Numbered from the stretch's first letter, positions 8,801 through 17,485 are shown. The stretch: 64,000 bases of DNA from Aldehydirespirator sp963662645 (GCA_963662645.2 OY759762.1:3286001-3350000), one strand, 5' to 3'. A program made the numbers and translations. The notes: generated by a model not told the origin, from the letters alone.

Positions 8801-9522
8801 CGCTCCACGAAGGCGGCGAAGTCGAGGGTGTCGGCGTCGCGGATGCACGGCACCATCAGCGACCGCGTGCCGTCGTCGCGGGCGATATCGACCGCTATCC
8901 CGAGACCGATGTGTTCGGGCCGCACCACCCTCGGCTTGCCCGCCGCGTCGGTGGCATAGACGTTGTTCATGGCCGGGACCGTGTCGGTGATGGCTCGCAC
9001 CACCGCGTAGCCGATCAGGTGGGTGAACGAGATCTTTCGAACCATCTTGCGGCTGAGGTGGCCGTTGATGATCTTGCGGTTGACCTCCAGGAGCTTGGCG
9101 GGGACATCGCGGAAGCTCGTGGCGGTGGGCACGGCCAAACTGGCCTCCATGTTGGAGACGATGCGGGCGCCCACGCCTCTGATCGGCTCGCCGACGGGCG
9201 AGTCGGCCGCCGGTTTCTTCCTCGCCTTCTTGGGTGCGGGCGGCGCGGGCGGCTCGCCTGTGAGCGTTGCGCTCACGTCGGCGGAGTCGGCGGCGGGAGC
9301 GGTCACGTCGGTGGCGACCGTGTCGATGGTGGTCCGGGTTGCGGCCGATGCCTGCGGTGGGGTCGACGTCGCCGGCGCATCCGGCGTCTCGCCCTCGAAC
9401 AGGGCGCGCCAGGCTTCGTCCACCGAGGCGGGATCGGCGGCCCACAGGTCGCGCATCTCGTCGATCACCCAGGCGTTGGCGCCCAGAGAGTCGCTCGCTT
9501 CGGAGCGGATCCGGTCGTTCAT
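5803..9522 (-). CDS. kgd: Multifunctional 2-oxoglutarate dehydrogenase/decarboxylase E2-E1 (KGD type)
   Basis: A 1239-residue fusion typical of Actinobacteria. The N terminus has the short E1 start helix (WVIDEMRDLWAADP). A Pro/Ala-rich linker follows, then a dihydrolipoyl succinyltransferase catalytic domain (about 100-350) with the DHR motif at 324-326, then the thiamine-diphosphate E1 domain with GDAAFAGQG and HGHNEGDDPSY. No lipoyl domain is present, as in the mycobacterial protein, which borrows lipoyl groups from another E2. It converts 2-oxoglutarate in the TCA cycle; the family also has carboligase activity. A GTG at 9528 is possible, but a TAGGAT box ends 7 bases before the ATG at 9522, which favours the ATG and a leaderless mRNA. 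Confidence 0.96.
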   Translation of the reverse strand: MNDRIRSEASDSLGANAWVIDEMRDLWAADPASVDEAWRALFEGETPDAPATSTPPQASAATRTTIDTVATDVTAPAADSADVSATLTGEPPAPPAPKKARKKPAADSPVGEPIRGVGARIVSNMEASLAVPTATSFRDVPAKLLEVNRKIINGHLSRKMVRKISFTHLIGYAVVRAITDTVPAMNNVYATDAAGKPRVVRPEHIGLGIAVDIARDDGTRSLMVPCIRDADTLDFAAFVERYDEQIAKIRESRLSADDMQGVTVTITNPGTIGTQQSVPRLMTGQGTIVGVGALAFPTEYEAADPSLLADLGVSKLVTISSTYDHRVIQGAESGLFLQRVHDLLLGADDFFGQAFRSLHIPYEAVKWRRDFNPVDREAAMLEKQAKVNQLINQYRVRGHLIADLNPLRDEAPVMHSELDPATYGLTIWDLDREFLTGSETGIYATVGPDRRMKLGDLLGVLRDAYCRTVGVEYMHIQEPAEKRWVQEQIEGADTTLKSEDQRRILSRLNRAEALSSFLGTKYIGQKRFGLEGAESTIPLLDALLTCAADEPLAEVVMGMAHRGRLNVLVNLVGKTYHELFKEFEGAITEDQIQGSGDVKYHLGQIGAYESPSGKHLLVEMAANPSHLEAVDPVVVGMARARMDNIPPDGSYGPYPVLPLLIHGDAAFAGQGVVAETFNLSLIKGYRVGGTIHLVINNQLGFTTTPDSARSTQYSTDVAKMVGAPIFHVNGDDPEACVRAARLAFEYRQRFNKDAVIDMICYRRHGHNEGDDPSYTLPEMYRRIDAKPTVRTQYRESLLKRGDISAEEADASLAEFRDQLQAALDETRDAAPGHNIRARRPPEPMGVMPHVRTAIDPVTVERVYEALNTVPEGFTVHPKLAKQFEQRNKMFRSGEFDWGLGEAMAFGSLLMEGTPVRLSGQDSRRGTFSHRHSTLVDHVTSEEYVPLSTLCAREADLWIYDSLLSEYAALGFEYGYAVAKPEALVMWEAQFGDFANGAQIIIDQFIVAAEDKWDQHCGIVLLLPHGMEGQGPEHSSARIERFLTLAAEDNMHVCQPTTAGQYFHLLRRQMIHRVRKPMILFTPKSLLRAKAARSKVADLSSGTFEEVLGDPGVEAGVVDAEAVRRVVFCSGKVAYAAMELRDENQAPLAVCRVEQLFPWPYGAVDYELRRYPNATEIVWLQEEPENMGAWNGIKGRLYETHGDHYEIRRVSRPESGSPAGGSPTVHGQEQQDLLDSAVLA

Positions 9523-9529
9523 GGCCACG

Positions 9530-9535
9530 ATCCTA
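9530..9535 (-). promoter_or_regulatory. -10 box TAGGAT of kgd
   Basis: Minus-strand TAGGAT, then 7 bases, then the kgd ATG. It lies back to back with the xthA promoter (9558-9563); the two genes are divergent with under 50 bases between starts. Confidence 0.5.
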
Positions 9536-9557
9536 GTTCTGGCGTTTATGGCCGGGA

Positions 9558-9563
9558 TAGGGT
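9558..9563 (+). promoter_or_regulatory. -10 box TAGGGT of xthA
   Basis: TAGGGT is followed by 6 bases and the GTG start at 9570, the leaderless spacing seen elsewhere in the window. Confidence 0.5.
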
Positions 9564-9569
9564 CGGTCC

Positions 9570-10373
9570 GTGCGGGTCGTCACTTGGAATGTCAACTCCT
9601 TGAAGGCGAGGCTCGGCCGGGTGCAGCGCTGGATCGAGTCCTTCTCGCCCGACGTGATGTGCCTGCAGGAGACCAAGCTCGCCGACGACGCCTTCCCGGC
9701 GCTGACGTTCCAGTCGCTCGGCTACGACTGCTTCCACAACGGCGAGGGGCGCTGGAACGGTGTGGCCGTGCTGAGCAGGGTGGGACTCACCGATCCGGTG
9801 GCCGGATTCGGCGACGGCATCGAGCCCGACCCCGACGCCCGCCTGGCCTGGGCCACCTGCGGGGGAGTGCGGGTGGCGTCGTGCTATGTGCCCAACGGCC
9901 GGGCCGTCGGCCATGATCATTACCACTACAAGCTCGACTGGATGCGCCGGCTGCGAGACTCTTTGGACGTGCAGGCCGATCCCGCTCGGCCCGTCCTCGT
10001 GTGCGGCGACTTCAACATCGCCCCCGACGATCGGGACGTGTACGACCCGGCCGCCTTCACCGACACGACCCACACCAGCGCGGCCGAGCGGGAGAGGCTC
10101 GCCGGCCTGCTCGACTGGGGCCTGGTCGACGTGTTCCGCCAGCACCACCATGACAGCGGGCTCTATACGTGGTGGGACTACCGGGGAGGCGACTTCCACA
10201 AGCGCAAGGGAATGCGCATCGACCTCGCGCTGGCCACCCGGCCGGTCGCTGACGCGGCCAGCTTCGTGCTCATCGACCGCAATGAGCGCAAGGGTCCCAA
10301 GGATGACCCGCCGAGCGACCACGCGCCCCTGTTCATCGATTTGGACGAGAGCGCCCTGGCGAAACCATGCTGA
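9570..10373 (+). CDS. xthA: Exodeoxyribonuclease III (AP endonuclease)
   Basis: 267 residues, the normal length for the ExoIII/APE family, which cuts DNA at abasic sites and degrades 3' ends in base excision repair. All catalytic positions are visible: Asn7, Glu34 (QETK), Tyr106, Asp147 and Asn149 (GDFN), Asp218 and the Asp250-His251 pair (SDHAP). The GTG start fits both the conserved N terminus MRVVTWNVNS and the -10 spacing. The antiporter gene starts inside its last codons (7-base overlap), so the two are probably co-transcribed and translationally coupled. Confidence 0.95.
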   Translation: MRVVTWNVNSLKARLGRVQRWIESFSPDVMCLQETKLADDAFPALTFQSLGYDCFHNGEGRWNGVAVLSRVGLTDPVAGFGDGIEPDPDARLAWATCGGVRVASCYVPNGRAVGHDHYHYKLDWMRRLRDSLDVQADPARPVLVCGDFNIAPDDRDVYDPAAFTDTTHTSAAERERLAGLLDWGLVDVFRQHHHDSGLYTWWDYRGGDFHKRKGMRIDLALATRPVADAASFVLIDRNERKGPKDDPPSDHAPLFIDLDESALAKPC

Positions 10374-12595
10374 CGCCGCTTGACGAGCACGCCCTGCTTG
10401 TCTTCTGGACCCAGCTGCTGGTGCTCGTGGCGGCGGCACAAGCCATGGGATTCGTGATGCGAAGGGTCGGGCTGCCCTCGGTGATCGGCCAGCTCGCCGC
10501 GGGGGTGATCCTCGGGCCGTCGGTATTCGGCGCGGCGTGGCCGAGCGGGTTCGAATGGTTCCTTCCCCACGAGGAGATCTCCTCGGGGGCCCTATTTGCC
10601 GTCACCTGGCTCGGGGTGGCCCTGCTGCTGGTCACGGCCGGGTTCGAGACCGACTTGGCGCTGATCCGGCGACTGGGGCGTGCCGCCGCTCTGGTGACGG
10701 GCTTCAGCCTGGTGGTGCCGCTGGCCGGAGGCCTGGCGACCGGCTTGCTGCTGCCGGACGACTTCGTCGGCGGTGGCGCCGACCGCACCGTGTTCGCCCT
10801 GTTCGTGGCGGCCGCGCTGTCCGTTTCGGCCCTGGCCGTGATCGCGCGGATCCTGTCGGAGCTGGGGCTGATGAGGCGCGACTTCGGCCAGATCACGGTG
10901 GCTGCCGGCATGGCCAACGACGTGGTCGGGTGGGTGATGCTGGCCGTCTTCGCGGGCTTCGCCACTGCGGGCGAGGTGTCGGTGACCGGCACGCTGCGGA
11001 CGGTGCTGGGGCTGGCGGCGTTCCTGCTGTTGGCCATGACGTTGGGCCAGCGCGCCGTCGATGCCAGCCTGCGCCGGATCCGGCGCGAGGGTCCCAACCT
11101 GCACGGCGCGCTCGGCATCGCGGTGATCACGATGCTGGTGTTCGGAGTGGCCACCCAGGCGCTGGGCATCGAGGCGGTGCTGGGAGCCTTCGTGGCCGGC
11201 GTGGTGCTGAACCGGTCGCGTTTCCAGCAGCACGAGGTCGTGCACCACATCGAGTCGCTCACCAACGCCTTCCTCGCTCCGGTGTTCTTCGCCATGGCCG
11301 GGCTGCGGGTCGACCTCTCGCTGCTGGGCGAGGGCGATGCGCTGGCTTGGGCCGGCGCCGTGATGGTGGTGGCCATCGTGGCCAAGTTCGCGGGCGCTTT
11401 CGTGGGCGCGAGGCTGGCCGGGCAGTCGCAGCGGGCCGCAGTGGCGCTGGGCGCCGGGCTCAACGCGAGGGGTGCGCTCGAGATCGTCATCGCCTCGGTG
11501 GGGCTGTCTCTGGGAGTGTTCAGCGAGACGGCGTACACCGTTATCGTGATCGTGCCCCTGGTGACGTCGGTGTTCGCCGCCGTGAGCCTGCGGCTGGCGG
11601 TGCGGGACTGGATGGGGTCTCCCGCGGAACGCGAGCGGCTAGAGCGCGAGGAGGCGCTGAGCCGGAACCTCGTAGTGCGCTCGTCGCGGCTGCTTCTCGC
11701 CTCGCGGGCCGAACCGGCGTCCATCGCGGCTGCGCAGCTCATGCACTTCGCCTGGCCGGTGCAGGTGCCTGCCACCGTCATCTCGGTGGCTTCCGAGAGC
11801 CTCGGCGACGGCGCCTATCACTCCGACGGCGCAGCCAGAGGCCAATGGCCCGACATCACCATCATCCGCAGCGTGCTCGACGGCAGGGAAGTCGATCATC
11901 GCCAGGTGCGAGCCTCCAGTCCGGCCGGAGCGGTCGTGGCGGCGGCCATCGTGGCCGAGGCCCGCCTCGGCTACGGGGCGATCTGCGTCGGGGTGGCGGG
12001 CCGTCACGAGGGCCAGCTGTACTCGCCGCTGGTCGACGAGCTGCTGCTGCACTCGCCTCTTCCGGTGGTGATCGTCAGGCGGGCCGAGGGTCTGGAGACG
12101 CCGCTGCCGGGCGCCTTCACCCGCGCCATCGTGCCGGTCACCGGGACACGGTCATCGAGGGCAGCCCAGGAAGTGGCCTTCGGTGTGAGCAGCCAGCTCG
12201 GAACGGAGGTGGTGCTCACCCATGTGGTGCAGCGGCACTGGGCGGAGCTCCGGGTGCTGCCCAAGCGACTGACGCGCACCAGGCTGGCGGCTCGCATGCT
12301 CGGCGAGCCTCCCGCCGAATCGGCTCGCCCGGTGGTGGACGCGCTCATAGACGCCGCCCGGGCACGGGGCGCGGAGATGGGCGTGGGGGCCCGCACGCTG
12401 GTCCAGGAAGGCTCGTCGCCGGCGTCGACTCTGGTCTCGGTGGCCTCCGAGCAGGAAGCCGACTTGGTGGTGCTGGGCGCGTCGCTGCGCAACGTGGACG
12501 GCCGCCCCTTCCTCGGCCACACCGTGGAGACGGTTCTCGAGCGCTGTTCCGCCAACGTCGCGGTAGTGGCCATGCCCCGCGCCCAGACCGGCTAG
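10367..12595 (+). CDS. CPA2-type cation/proton antiporter with C-terminal UspA-like domain
   Basis: 742 residues. The first 410 or so form a polytopic membrane domain of the monovalent cation:proton antiporter-2 (KefB/GerN-like) family. It starts with the GLPSVIGQLAAGVILGPS helix pair, and a later helix reads GLNARGALEIVIA. The remaining 320 residues are soluble. They include a universal-stress-like fold ending in ADLVVLGAS, a glycine-rich hinge and SANVAVVAMP, the typical nucleotide-binding end. Such fusions exchange Na+ or K+ for H+ with ligand-gated control. Ion and ligand are not determinable here. The start overlaps xthA by 7 bases. Confidence 0.88.
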   Translation: MLTPLDEHALLVFWTQLLVLVAAAQAMGFVMRRVGLPSVIGQLAAGVILGPSVFGAAWPSGFEWFLPHEEISSGALFAVTWLGVALLLVTAGFETDLALIRRLGRAAALVTGFSLVVPLAGGLATGLLLPDDFVGGGADRTVFALFVAAALSVSALAVIARILSELGLMRRDFGQITVAAGMANDVVGWVMLAVFAGFATAGEVSVTGTLRTVLGLAAFLLLAMTLGQRAVDASLRRIRREGPNLHGALGIAVITMLVFGVATQALGIEAVLGAFVAGVVLNRSRFQQHEVVHHIESLTNAFLAPVFFAMAGLRVDLSLLGEGDALAWAGAVMVVAIVAKFAGAFVGARLAGQSQRAAVALGAGLNARGALEIVIASVGLSLGVFSETAYTVIVIVPLVTSVFAAVSLRLAVRDWMGSPAERERLEREEALSRNLVVRSSRLLLASRAEPASIAAAQLMHFAWPVQVPATVISVASESLGDGAYHSDGAARGQWPDITIIRSVLDGREVDHRQVRASSPAGAVVAAAIVAEARLGYGAICVGVAGRHEGQLYSPLVDELLLHSPLPVVIVRRAEGLETPLPGAFTRAIVPVTGTRSSRAAQEVAFGVSSQLGTEVVLTHVVQRHWAELRVLPKRLTRTRLAARMLGEPPAESARPVVDALIDAARARGAEMGVGARTLVQEGSSPASTLVSVASEQEADLVVLGASLRNVDGRPFLGHTVETVLERCSANVAVVAMPRAQTG

Positions 12596-12629
12596 AAGCC
12601 AGCCAGCCAGAGCGGATTACCAGAGCGGC

Positions 12630-14375
12630 TTAGCTGCCTCGGCGGGACCGGAGTTCTTGGCGGGCCCGGGCGATGGCCGCCCGATGGTCGACCGCGCCAG
12701 GGCCGGAGCCGGCCGCCACGGCGATGGCATCCAACCACGGCGACGGCGCTCGCTCGACGCTCTGGCCTCCCAGGTCGCGGCGGTCGCACCACAGCACATG
12801 TAGTTCCTGCTCAGCTCTGGTGACGGCCACATGGAGCAGGCGGCGCTCCTCGGCTCTGGCCGCGGCTGTGCGGGCGTGGGCGATGGGAACGAACCCGTCC
12901 TCTAGCCCCACTATGTGGACCACAGGCCATTCCAGTCCCTTCGCAGCGTGGAAGGTCAGAAGATCGACGCCGCCGGAGGACGCCAGCAGGCGGTCGTCGG
13001 CCCGGAGGGCGGTCGTGAAGGAGTTGACGGTGGCATCGGGGTCGAGGGACAGATGGTCCTCCGCGAAGTCCAGAAAGGCCTCGACGTTGGCTCGGGTCTC
13101 GGGTGTGTCCACCGCGGCAAGCCCGTCAGGGGCCTCGGCGACACTTGGAGCGTCGCGAAGCCACTGGCGGGTGTCGGCCACGCAGGAGGCGAGTCTCGCG
13201 TCCCGGGACCAGGCCTCCTGCACGGCCGCGATCTCCGGCTGGCGGAGCAGACCGGTCTCGCTCGTGGCGGCCACCGGGATGTTCTGGCGCAGCAGTGCCT
13301 TGCGCAGCGGCTCGAGCAGTGCGTTGGTTCGGGCCAGCACCGCCTGACGGCGCCACGACGAGCCGGGTCGGTGGCGTTGCCGCACCGCTCGGGCCAGTAC
13401 CGCCGCCTCGTCGGACCCGTCGCAGACGGTGACGGTGGGGTCGTCCCCCGGGAGCCGTACCGCTGGCTGTGGCGGCCGGCCCAGGATCCGGCCCGCCGCG
13501 TCCAGCACCTCGGGCGTGGAGCGGAAGTTGGTGCGCATGTGCAGCACCGCACAGCCCCGGAGATGATCCCCGACCGAGTTGATCAGCTCCGGATCGGCGC
13601 CGTTCCACCCGTAGATGGCCTGGTCGGGGTCGCCGACCACCACCAGTGTCGAGTCCGGGCCCAGCCACGACCGCAGGAGCGCGAACTGAAGCGGGTTGAT
13701 GTCCTGGAACTCGTCGACGAGCAGGTGCTGGTGGAGCCAGCGGTGAGCGGCCGCGTGCTTGGGCTCGTTCGCCATCAGCTCCACCGAGCGGCTCAGCACG
13801 TCGTCGAAGTCGAGCAGCCGGCGCTTGCGCTTGGCCGACTCGTAGTCGGCATAGATCTGGGCGAAGCGGTCCCCGCGTACCGCAGGAGGGCGGCGACCGG
13901 CGGATCGCGCCGCCTGAACGTAGGCCTCGGGGGTCACCAGCCGGGCCCGGCACCAGCCGATCTCAGTGGCGATGTCGGTGACTGCGGCCCGGTCGACTCG
14001 AGGGTACAGCTCGGCGACAAGCCTCGCCGTGTTGTCGAGGATCCGGGGAGGGCGCCGGCCGGAGTCGCTGGCGTAGCGACGGAGCTGGGCCAAAGCGATG
14101 GCGTGGAAGGTCCCGGCCCTCACCGCGTCATTGAGGCCCAGCCCGCGCAGGCGGGACCGCAGCTCGCGAGCAGCCCGGCGAGTGAAGGTCACCGCCAGGG
14201 TGCGCCGTGGGTCGATGTGGCCTTCGCCCGCCTGCCAGGCGATGCGCCGGGTGAGGACTCGGGTCTTGCCCGAGCCGGCCCCGGCGATGACGCACAGCGG
14301 CGAGACCCGGGTCGTTACCGCGTCGCGCTGCTCGGGCGTGAGGCCCTCCATCAGCCGATGCTCAGGCTCGGTCAC
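12630..14375 (-). CDS. UvrD/Rep-family DNA helicase (short, UvrD2-like)
   Basis: About 581 residues of superfamily 1A helicase. Motifs in order are AGAGSGKT (Walker A, near residue 30), DEFQDINP (Walker B), GDPDQAIYGWNGA (motif III), TFHAAKGLEWP (motif V) and VAVTRAEQEL (motif VI). It is shorter than PcrA/UvrD1 (about 720-770) and lacks their long C-terminal extension, resembling trimmed UvrD2 forms. It unwinds DNA 3' to 5' in repair or displaces proteins; the exact role is unknown. Of two adjacent GTG codons the second (14375) leaves 6 bases after TAGGGT and is preferred. The gene converges with the antiporter. Confidence 0.9.
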   Translation of the reverse strand: MTEPEHRLMEGLTPEQRDAVTTRVSPLCVIAGAGSGKTRVLTRRIAWQAGEGHIDPRRTLAVTFTRRAARELRSRLRGLGLNDAVRAGTFHAIALAQLRRYASDSGRRPPRILDNTARLVAELYPRVDRAAVTDIATEIGWCRARLVTPEAYVQAARSAGRRPPAVRGDRFAQIYADYESAKRKRRLLDFDDVLSRSVELMANEPKHAAAHRWLHQHLLVDEFQDINPLQFALLRSWLGPDSTLVVVGDPDQAIYGWNGADPELINSVGDHLRGCAVLHMRTNFRSTPEVLDAAGRILGRPPQPAVRLPGDDPTVTVCDGSDEAAVLARAVRQRHRPGSSWRRQAVLARTNALLEPLRKALLRQNIPVAATSETGLLRQPEIAAVQEAWSRDARLASCVADTRQWLRDAPSVAEAPDGLAAVDTPETRANVEAFLDFAEDHLSLDPDATVNSFTTALRADDRLLASSGGVDLLTFHAAKGLEWPVVHIVGLEDGFVPIAHARTAAARAEERRLLHVAVTRAEQELHVLWCDRRDLGGQSVERAPSPWLDAIAVAAGSGPGAVDHRAAIARARQELRSRRGS

Positions 14376-14381
14376 CACCCG

Positions 14382-14387
14382 ACCCTA
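14382..14387 (-). promoter_or_regulatory. -10 box TAGGGT of the UvrD-like gene
   Basis: TAGGGT on the minus strand ends 6 bases before the GTG at 14375. Confidence 0.45.
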
Positions 14388-14457
14388 GAGGCCGCGTGCG
14401 GGTGACAACGACCGCCGGGACGGCACGGCGAGCGCTATGCGGTGCACAGCCGACCGG

Positions 14458-14463
14458 TACTGT
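14458..14463 (+). promoter_or_regulatory. -10 box TACTGT of the zincin gene
   Basis: TACTGT ends 7 bases before the GTG at 14471. It is divergent from the helicase promoter. Confidence 0.45.
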
Positions 14464-14470
14464 CTGATCG

Positions 14471-14815
14471 GTGTTCATGATCGACGAAGTCCGCTTCGAG
14501 CGCCTCGTGGGCGAAGCCCTCGATTCGCTTCCCACCGCACTGGGCGAGATGATGGAGAACATCGTGGTCCTGGTGGAGGACGTCCATCAGGAGGAGGATC
14601 TCCTCGGCCTCTACGAGGGGGTGCCCTTGACCGAACGGGAGGACTACGGCGGGATGGCCATGCCCGACCGGGTGACTCTCTATCGCCTGCCGATCTGCCA
14701 GATCTGCGACAGCGAGGACGAGCTGCTAGACGAGATCATGATCACCGTCGTGCACGAGGTGGCCCACCACTTCGGCATCGACGACGAGACACTGCACCAA
14801 CTCGGCTGGGACTGA
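14471..14815 (+). CDS. Small zincin-like metallopeptidase (PF06262 type)
   Basis: 114 residues of the short metallopeptidase family common in Actinobacteria and alphaproteobacteria. The zinc motif is HEVAH (His95, Glu96, His99) followed by HFGIDD, whose aspartate supplies the third ligand in the family. The DDYGG/IxLYRxPI pattern in the middle is also characteristic. It is probably a cytoplasmic minimal metalloprotease of unknown substrate. The GTG at 14471 is supported by promoter spacing; an ATG two codons later is possible. Confidence 0.85.
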   Translation: MFMIDEVRFERLVGEALDSLPTALGEMMENIVVLVEDVHQEEDLLGLYEGVPLTEREDYGGMAMPDRVTLYRLPICQICDSEDELLDEIMITVVHEVAHHFGIDDETLHQLGWD

Positions 14816-14908
14816 CCCGCTACGGCTGCGGCCGCGGGTCCGCGCCGACAAGCTTCGGTGCATGTAATTTGCGGTCTCTCGCCGTCCGCGAACGATTGGA
14901 ACCCATCG

Positions 14909-17485
14909 GTGAACATCGCTGCCCGTGTGATGGCTGCCGCGGTCCTCTTCGGGTCGCTGACAGTGCCGTCAACCGCTCTGGCCCAAGACGCGGAGGCGGT
15001 TGACCGCCAGGCGCTGCTGGAGTTATTCGTTGCCACCGACGGCGCCAACTGGGACCGGAGCGTCAATTGGGGCTCCGATCTGCCGTTGGAGAGCTGGCAC
15101 GGCGTGAGCACCGACGAAGACGGCAGGGTGGTTCGTCTGGCGCTTCGGTCGAACGGGCTGTCGGGGGAGCTTCCGGCTGCGATCGGCGGCCTGACGGCTC
15201 TGGAGCATCTGGATCTCGGGGACAACGAGGTATACGGAGAGATCCCCGCCGAGATCGGGCAACTGTCCAACCTCAGGCACCTGGACCTCCAGAACAACGA
15301 CCTCGACCGGCAGATTCCGGCCGAGCTGGGCGGGCTCGACAAGCTCACCACCCTGGACCTGCAAGACAACGGGCTGTGGGGAGCGCTCGCCCCTGAGATC
15401 GGCCGGCTGACGAATCTGAGGGTGCTGGACCTTCGCAACAACGGGTTCTCCCGCGAGATCCCGGCTTCGTATGGCGATCTCACCTCGCTCACCCACCTGA
15501 TGCTCAGCGGGAACCGCCTGTCGGGCGAGATCCCCGCCGAGATCGGCAGCCTCGCCGACCTTGCCTGGCTGGACTTGAGCTCCAACCGCCTGTCGGGCGA
15601 GATCCCCGCCGTGTTCGGCAGCCTCGCCGACCTTGCCTGGCTGGACTTGAGCTCCAACCGCCTGTCGGGCGGGATCCCCGCCGAGCTGAGCTTGCTGGCG
15701 CGACTCAAGACACTCAGTCTCTGGAACAACGAGCTGTCGGGCGGGATCCCAGAGGAGCTCGGCTTACTGTCAGGGCTCGAGGACCTCAGCCTCAGTCTCA
15801 ACCAGCTGTCGGGGTCGATCCCGGATCGCCTCGGCGATCTTGCCGCGTTGAAGCGCTTGCGGCTCGGGCACAACGAGCTGTCGGGGGACATCCCCGTCGA
15901 ACTGGGCAGGCTCAGGCGTCTGCGGTACCTGTGGCTCGAGGACAACGACCTGACCGGGTCGATTCCCGCCGAGTTCGGCAACCTCAGCAACCTGAGGGAT
16001 CTGTGGCTGGAGGAGAACCGGCTGTCGGGGGAGATACCCCCGCAGATCGGCGATCTGGGCCAGCTGAGGAGTCTCTACCTCCACGGCAACCAGCTCGCAG
16101 GCAACATCCCGATCTCGCTCGGGAAGCTCCCGCGCCTGCGGCACTTGCTGCTCGACGGCAACGAGCTGACCGGGGAGATTCCGTGGTCGCTGGGCAGCCT
16201 CGCGAGCCTGGAGCGCCTGAGCCTCGCGGACAACTGGCTCTACGGGGAGATCCCCCCCCAGATCGCCAACCTCGAGAAGCTCCAGTTTGTGCGGTTGGAC
16301 GACAACCAGCTCTCGGGGCCGATTCCCGCCGGCATCGGCCGTCTGGGCCGCCTGACGGAACTCAGCATGGGGAACAACTCGCTGTCGGGATCCATCCCCT
16401 CCGGGATCGGCCGGCTGACCAAGCTGGCACGGCTGGACTTGCGGAACAACGAACTCGCAGGCGAGATCCCCGGCGCGGTCGGCAATCTGGAGGCACTCAG
16501 AATCCTCAACCTGAGCGACAACCGGCTCGGGGGGCCGATCCCGGAGAGTCTGGCCAAGCTCTCGAACCTCACCCGGCTGAGGCTTCGCAGCAACCGGCTG
16601 TCAGGGGAGATCCCCGCCTCGCTGAGCGCTCTCAGCAGGCTCGAGTGGATCGATCTCGGCCGCAACGAGTTGTCCGGCGAGATCCCGCCGGCACTCGGCG
16701 ACATCTCGGGCCTCGAGTCGCTGTACCTCAGCTTCAATCACCTCACCGGCGAGATTCCCGCCGAGTTGGGCAGCCTGCCGAACCTCAGAATCCTGAAGCT
16801 GCGCTTCAACCGGCTGTCGGGCGAGATCCCCGCGGAACTGGGCAACCTCGGCAACCTCAGGCAACTCAACCTGTGGCACAACCAGCTGACCGGCGAGATC
16901 CCGGCCGAGCTGGGCCGTTTGGTGAACCTCACGAGACTGGACCTCGACGACAACAAGCTCTCCGGCGAGATTCCCGCGGAACTGGGCAACCTGACCCTGC
17001 TGACGGAGCTGTGGCTGAGGGGCAACGAGCTGTCCGGCGAGATCCCCGCCTCCCTCGGTCGTCTCACCCATCTGCGGCGGCTGTACCTGGACGGCAATCG
17101 GCTCACCGGCGGGATTCCCGCGGAGCTGGGCCGACTGGCGGCACTCGAGCGCCTGTACCTCAACGGCAACGAGCTGTCCGGCGGGATCCCTGCGGAGTTG
17201 GGCGCGCTTGGGTCGCTGCGCCGCCTGTATCTGTCGGACAACCGCATGTCGGGCGAGATCCCGGCTGATCTCGGCAATCTGGCCGGCCTGAGGCAGCTCT
17301 TCCTCAACGACAACGAACTGTCCGGTGAGATCCCCGCGGCGCTGGGCCGTCTGACCGAACTGGAATGGCTGTTCCTTGGCGGGACCAACACGCTGAGCGG
17401 GTGCCTTCCCGCGGCCTGGGAGTCCGTCGAGACGCTCGGAGACGACCTCGACGCGCTCGGCTTGGACTTCTGCACAGTCCCCTAG
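14909..17485 (+). CDS. Secreted plant-type leucine-rich-repeat protein (about 33 repeats)
   Basis: 858 residues from a GTG at 14909. This start gives a clean 26-residue signal peptide (hydrophobic core, cut after TALA) and lies about 33 bases after a TAATTT box at 14864-14869; a GTG at 14858 would add 17 residues. After a capping region (ALLELFVATDGANW, then a WHGV motif) come about 33 tandem 24-residue repeats. They follow the plant-specific consensus LxxLxLxxNxLSGEIPAELG. A C-terminal cap has two cysteines (GCLP, DFCTVP). No anchor or transmembrane segment is seen, so it is probably released or surface-held. LRR solenoids bind proteins or peptides; in symbionts such eukaryote-like proteins are suspected host-interaction factors. 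The ligand is unknown. Confidence 0.9.
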   Translation: MNIAARVMAAAVLFGSLTVPSTALAQDAEAVDRQALLELFVATDGANWDRSVNWGSDLPLESWHGVSTDEDGRVVRLALRSNGLSGELPAAIGGLTALEHLDLGDNEVYGEIPAEIGQLSNLRHLDLQNNDLDRQIPAELGGLDKLTTLDLQDNGLWGALAPEIGRLTNLRVLDLRNNGFSREIPASYGDLTSLTHLMLSGNRLSGEIPAEIGSLADLAWLDLSSNRLSGEIPAVFGSLADLAWLDLSSNRLSGGIPAELSLLARLKTLSLWNNELSGGIPEELGLLSGLEDLSLSLNQLSGSIPDRLGDLAALKRLRLGHNELSGDIPVELGRLRRLRYLWLEDNDLTGSIPAEFGNLSNLRDLWLEENRLSGEIPPQIGDLGQLRSLYLHGNQLAGNIPISLGKLPRLRHLLLDGNELTGEIPWSLGSLASLERLSLADNWLYGEIPPQIANLEKLQFVRLDDNQLSGPIPAGIGRLGRLTELSMGNNSLSGSIPSGIGRLTKLARLDLRNNELAGEIPGAVGNLEALRILNLSDNRLGGPIPESLAKLSNLTRLRLRSNRLSGEIPASLSALSRLEWIDLGRNELSGEIPPALGDISGLESLYLSFNHLTGEIPAELGSLPNLRILKLRFNRLSGEIPAELGNLGNLRQLNLWHNQLTGEIPAELGRLVNLTRLDLDDNKLSGEIPAELGNLTLLTELWLRGNELSGEIPASLGRLTHLRRLYLDGNRLTGGIPAELGRLAALERLYLNGNELSGGIPAELGALGSLRRLYLSDNRMSGEIPADLGNLAGLRQLFLNDNELSGEIPAALGRLTELEWLFLGGTNTLSGCLPAAWESVETLGDDLDALGLDFCTVP
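15512..15683 (+). repeat. Near-perfect 72-bp duplication inside the LRR gene
   Basis: Bases from 15512 match those 72 positions downstream with only two mismatches over about 88 bases, equal to exactly one 24-residue LRR. This points to recent repeat expansion by slippage or recombination, while most other repeats have diverged at DNA level. Confidence 0.85.

Noticed and set aside
7225..9603. 792-codon plus-strand frame and an 833-codon minus-strand frame over kgd
   Set aside because: Both lie over the unmistakable kgd coding sequence and are low-complexity Arg/Gly/His-rich shadows.
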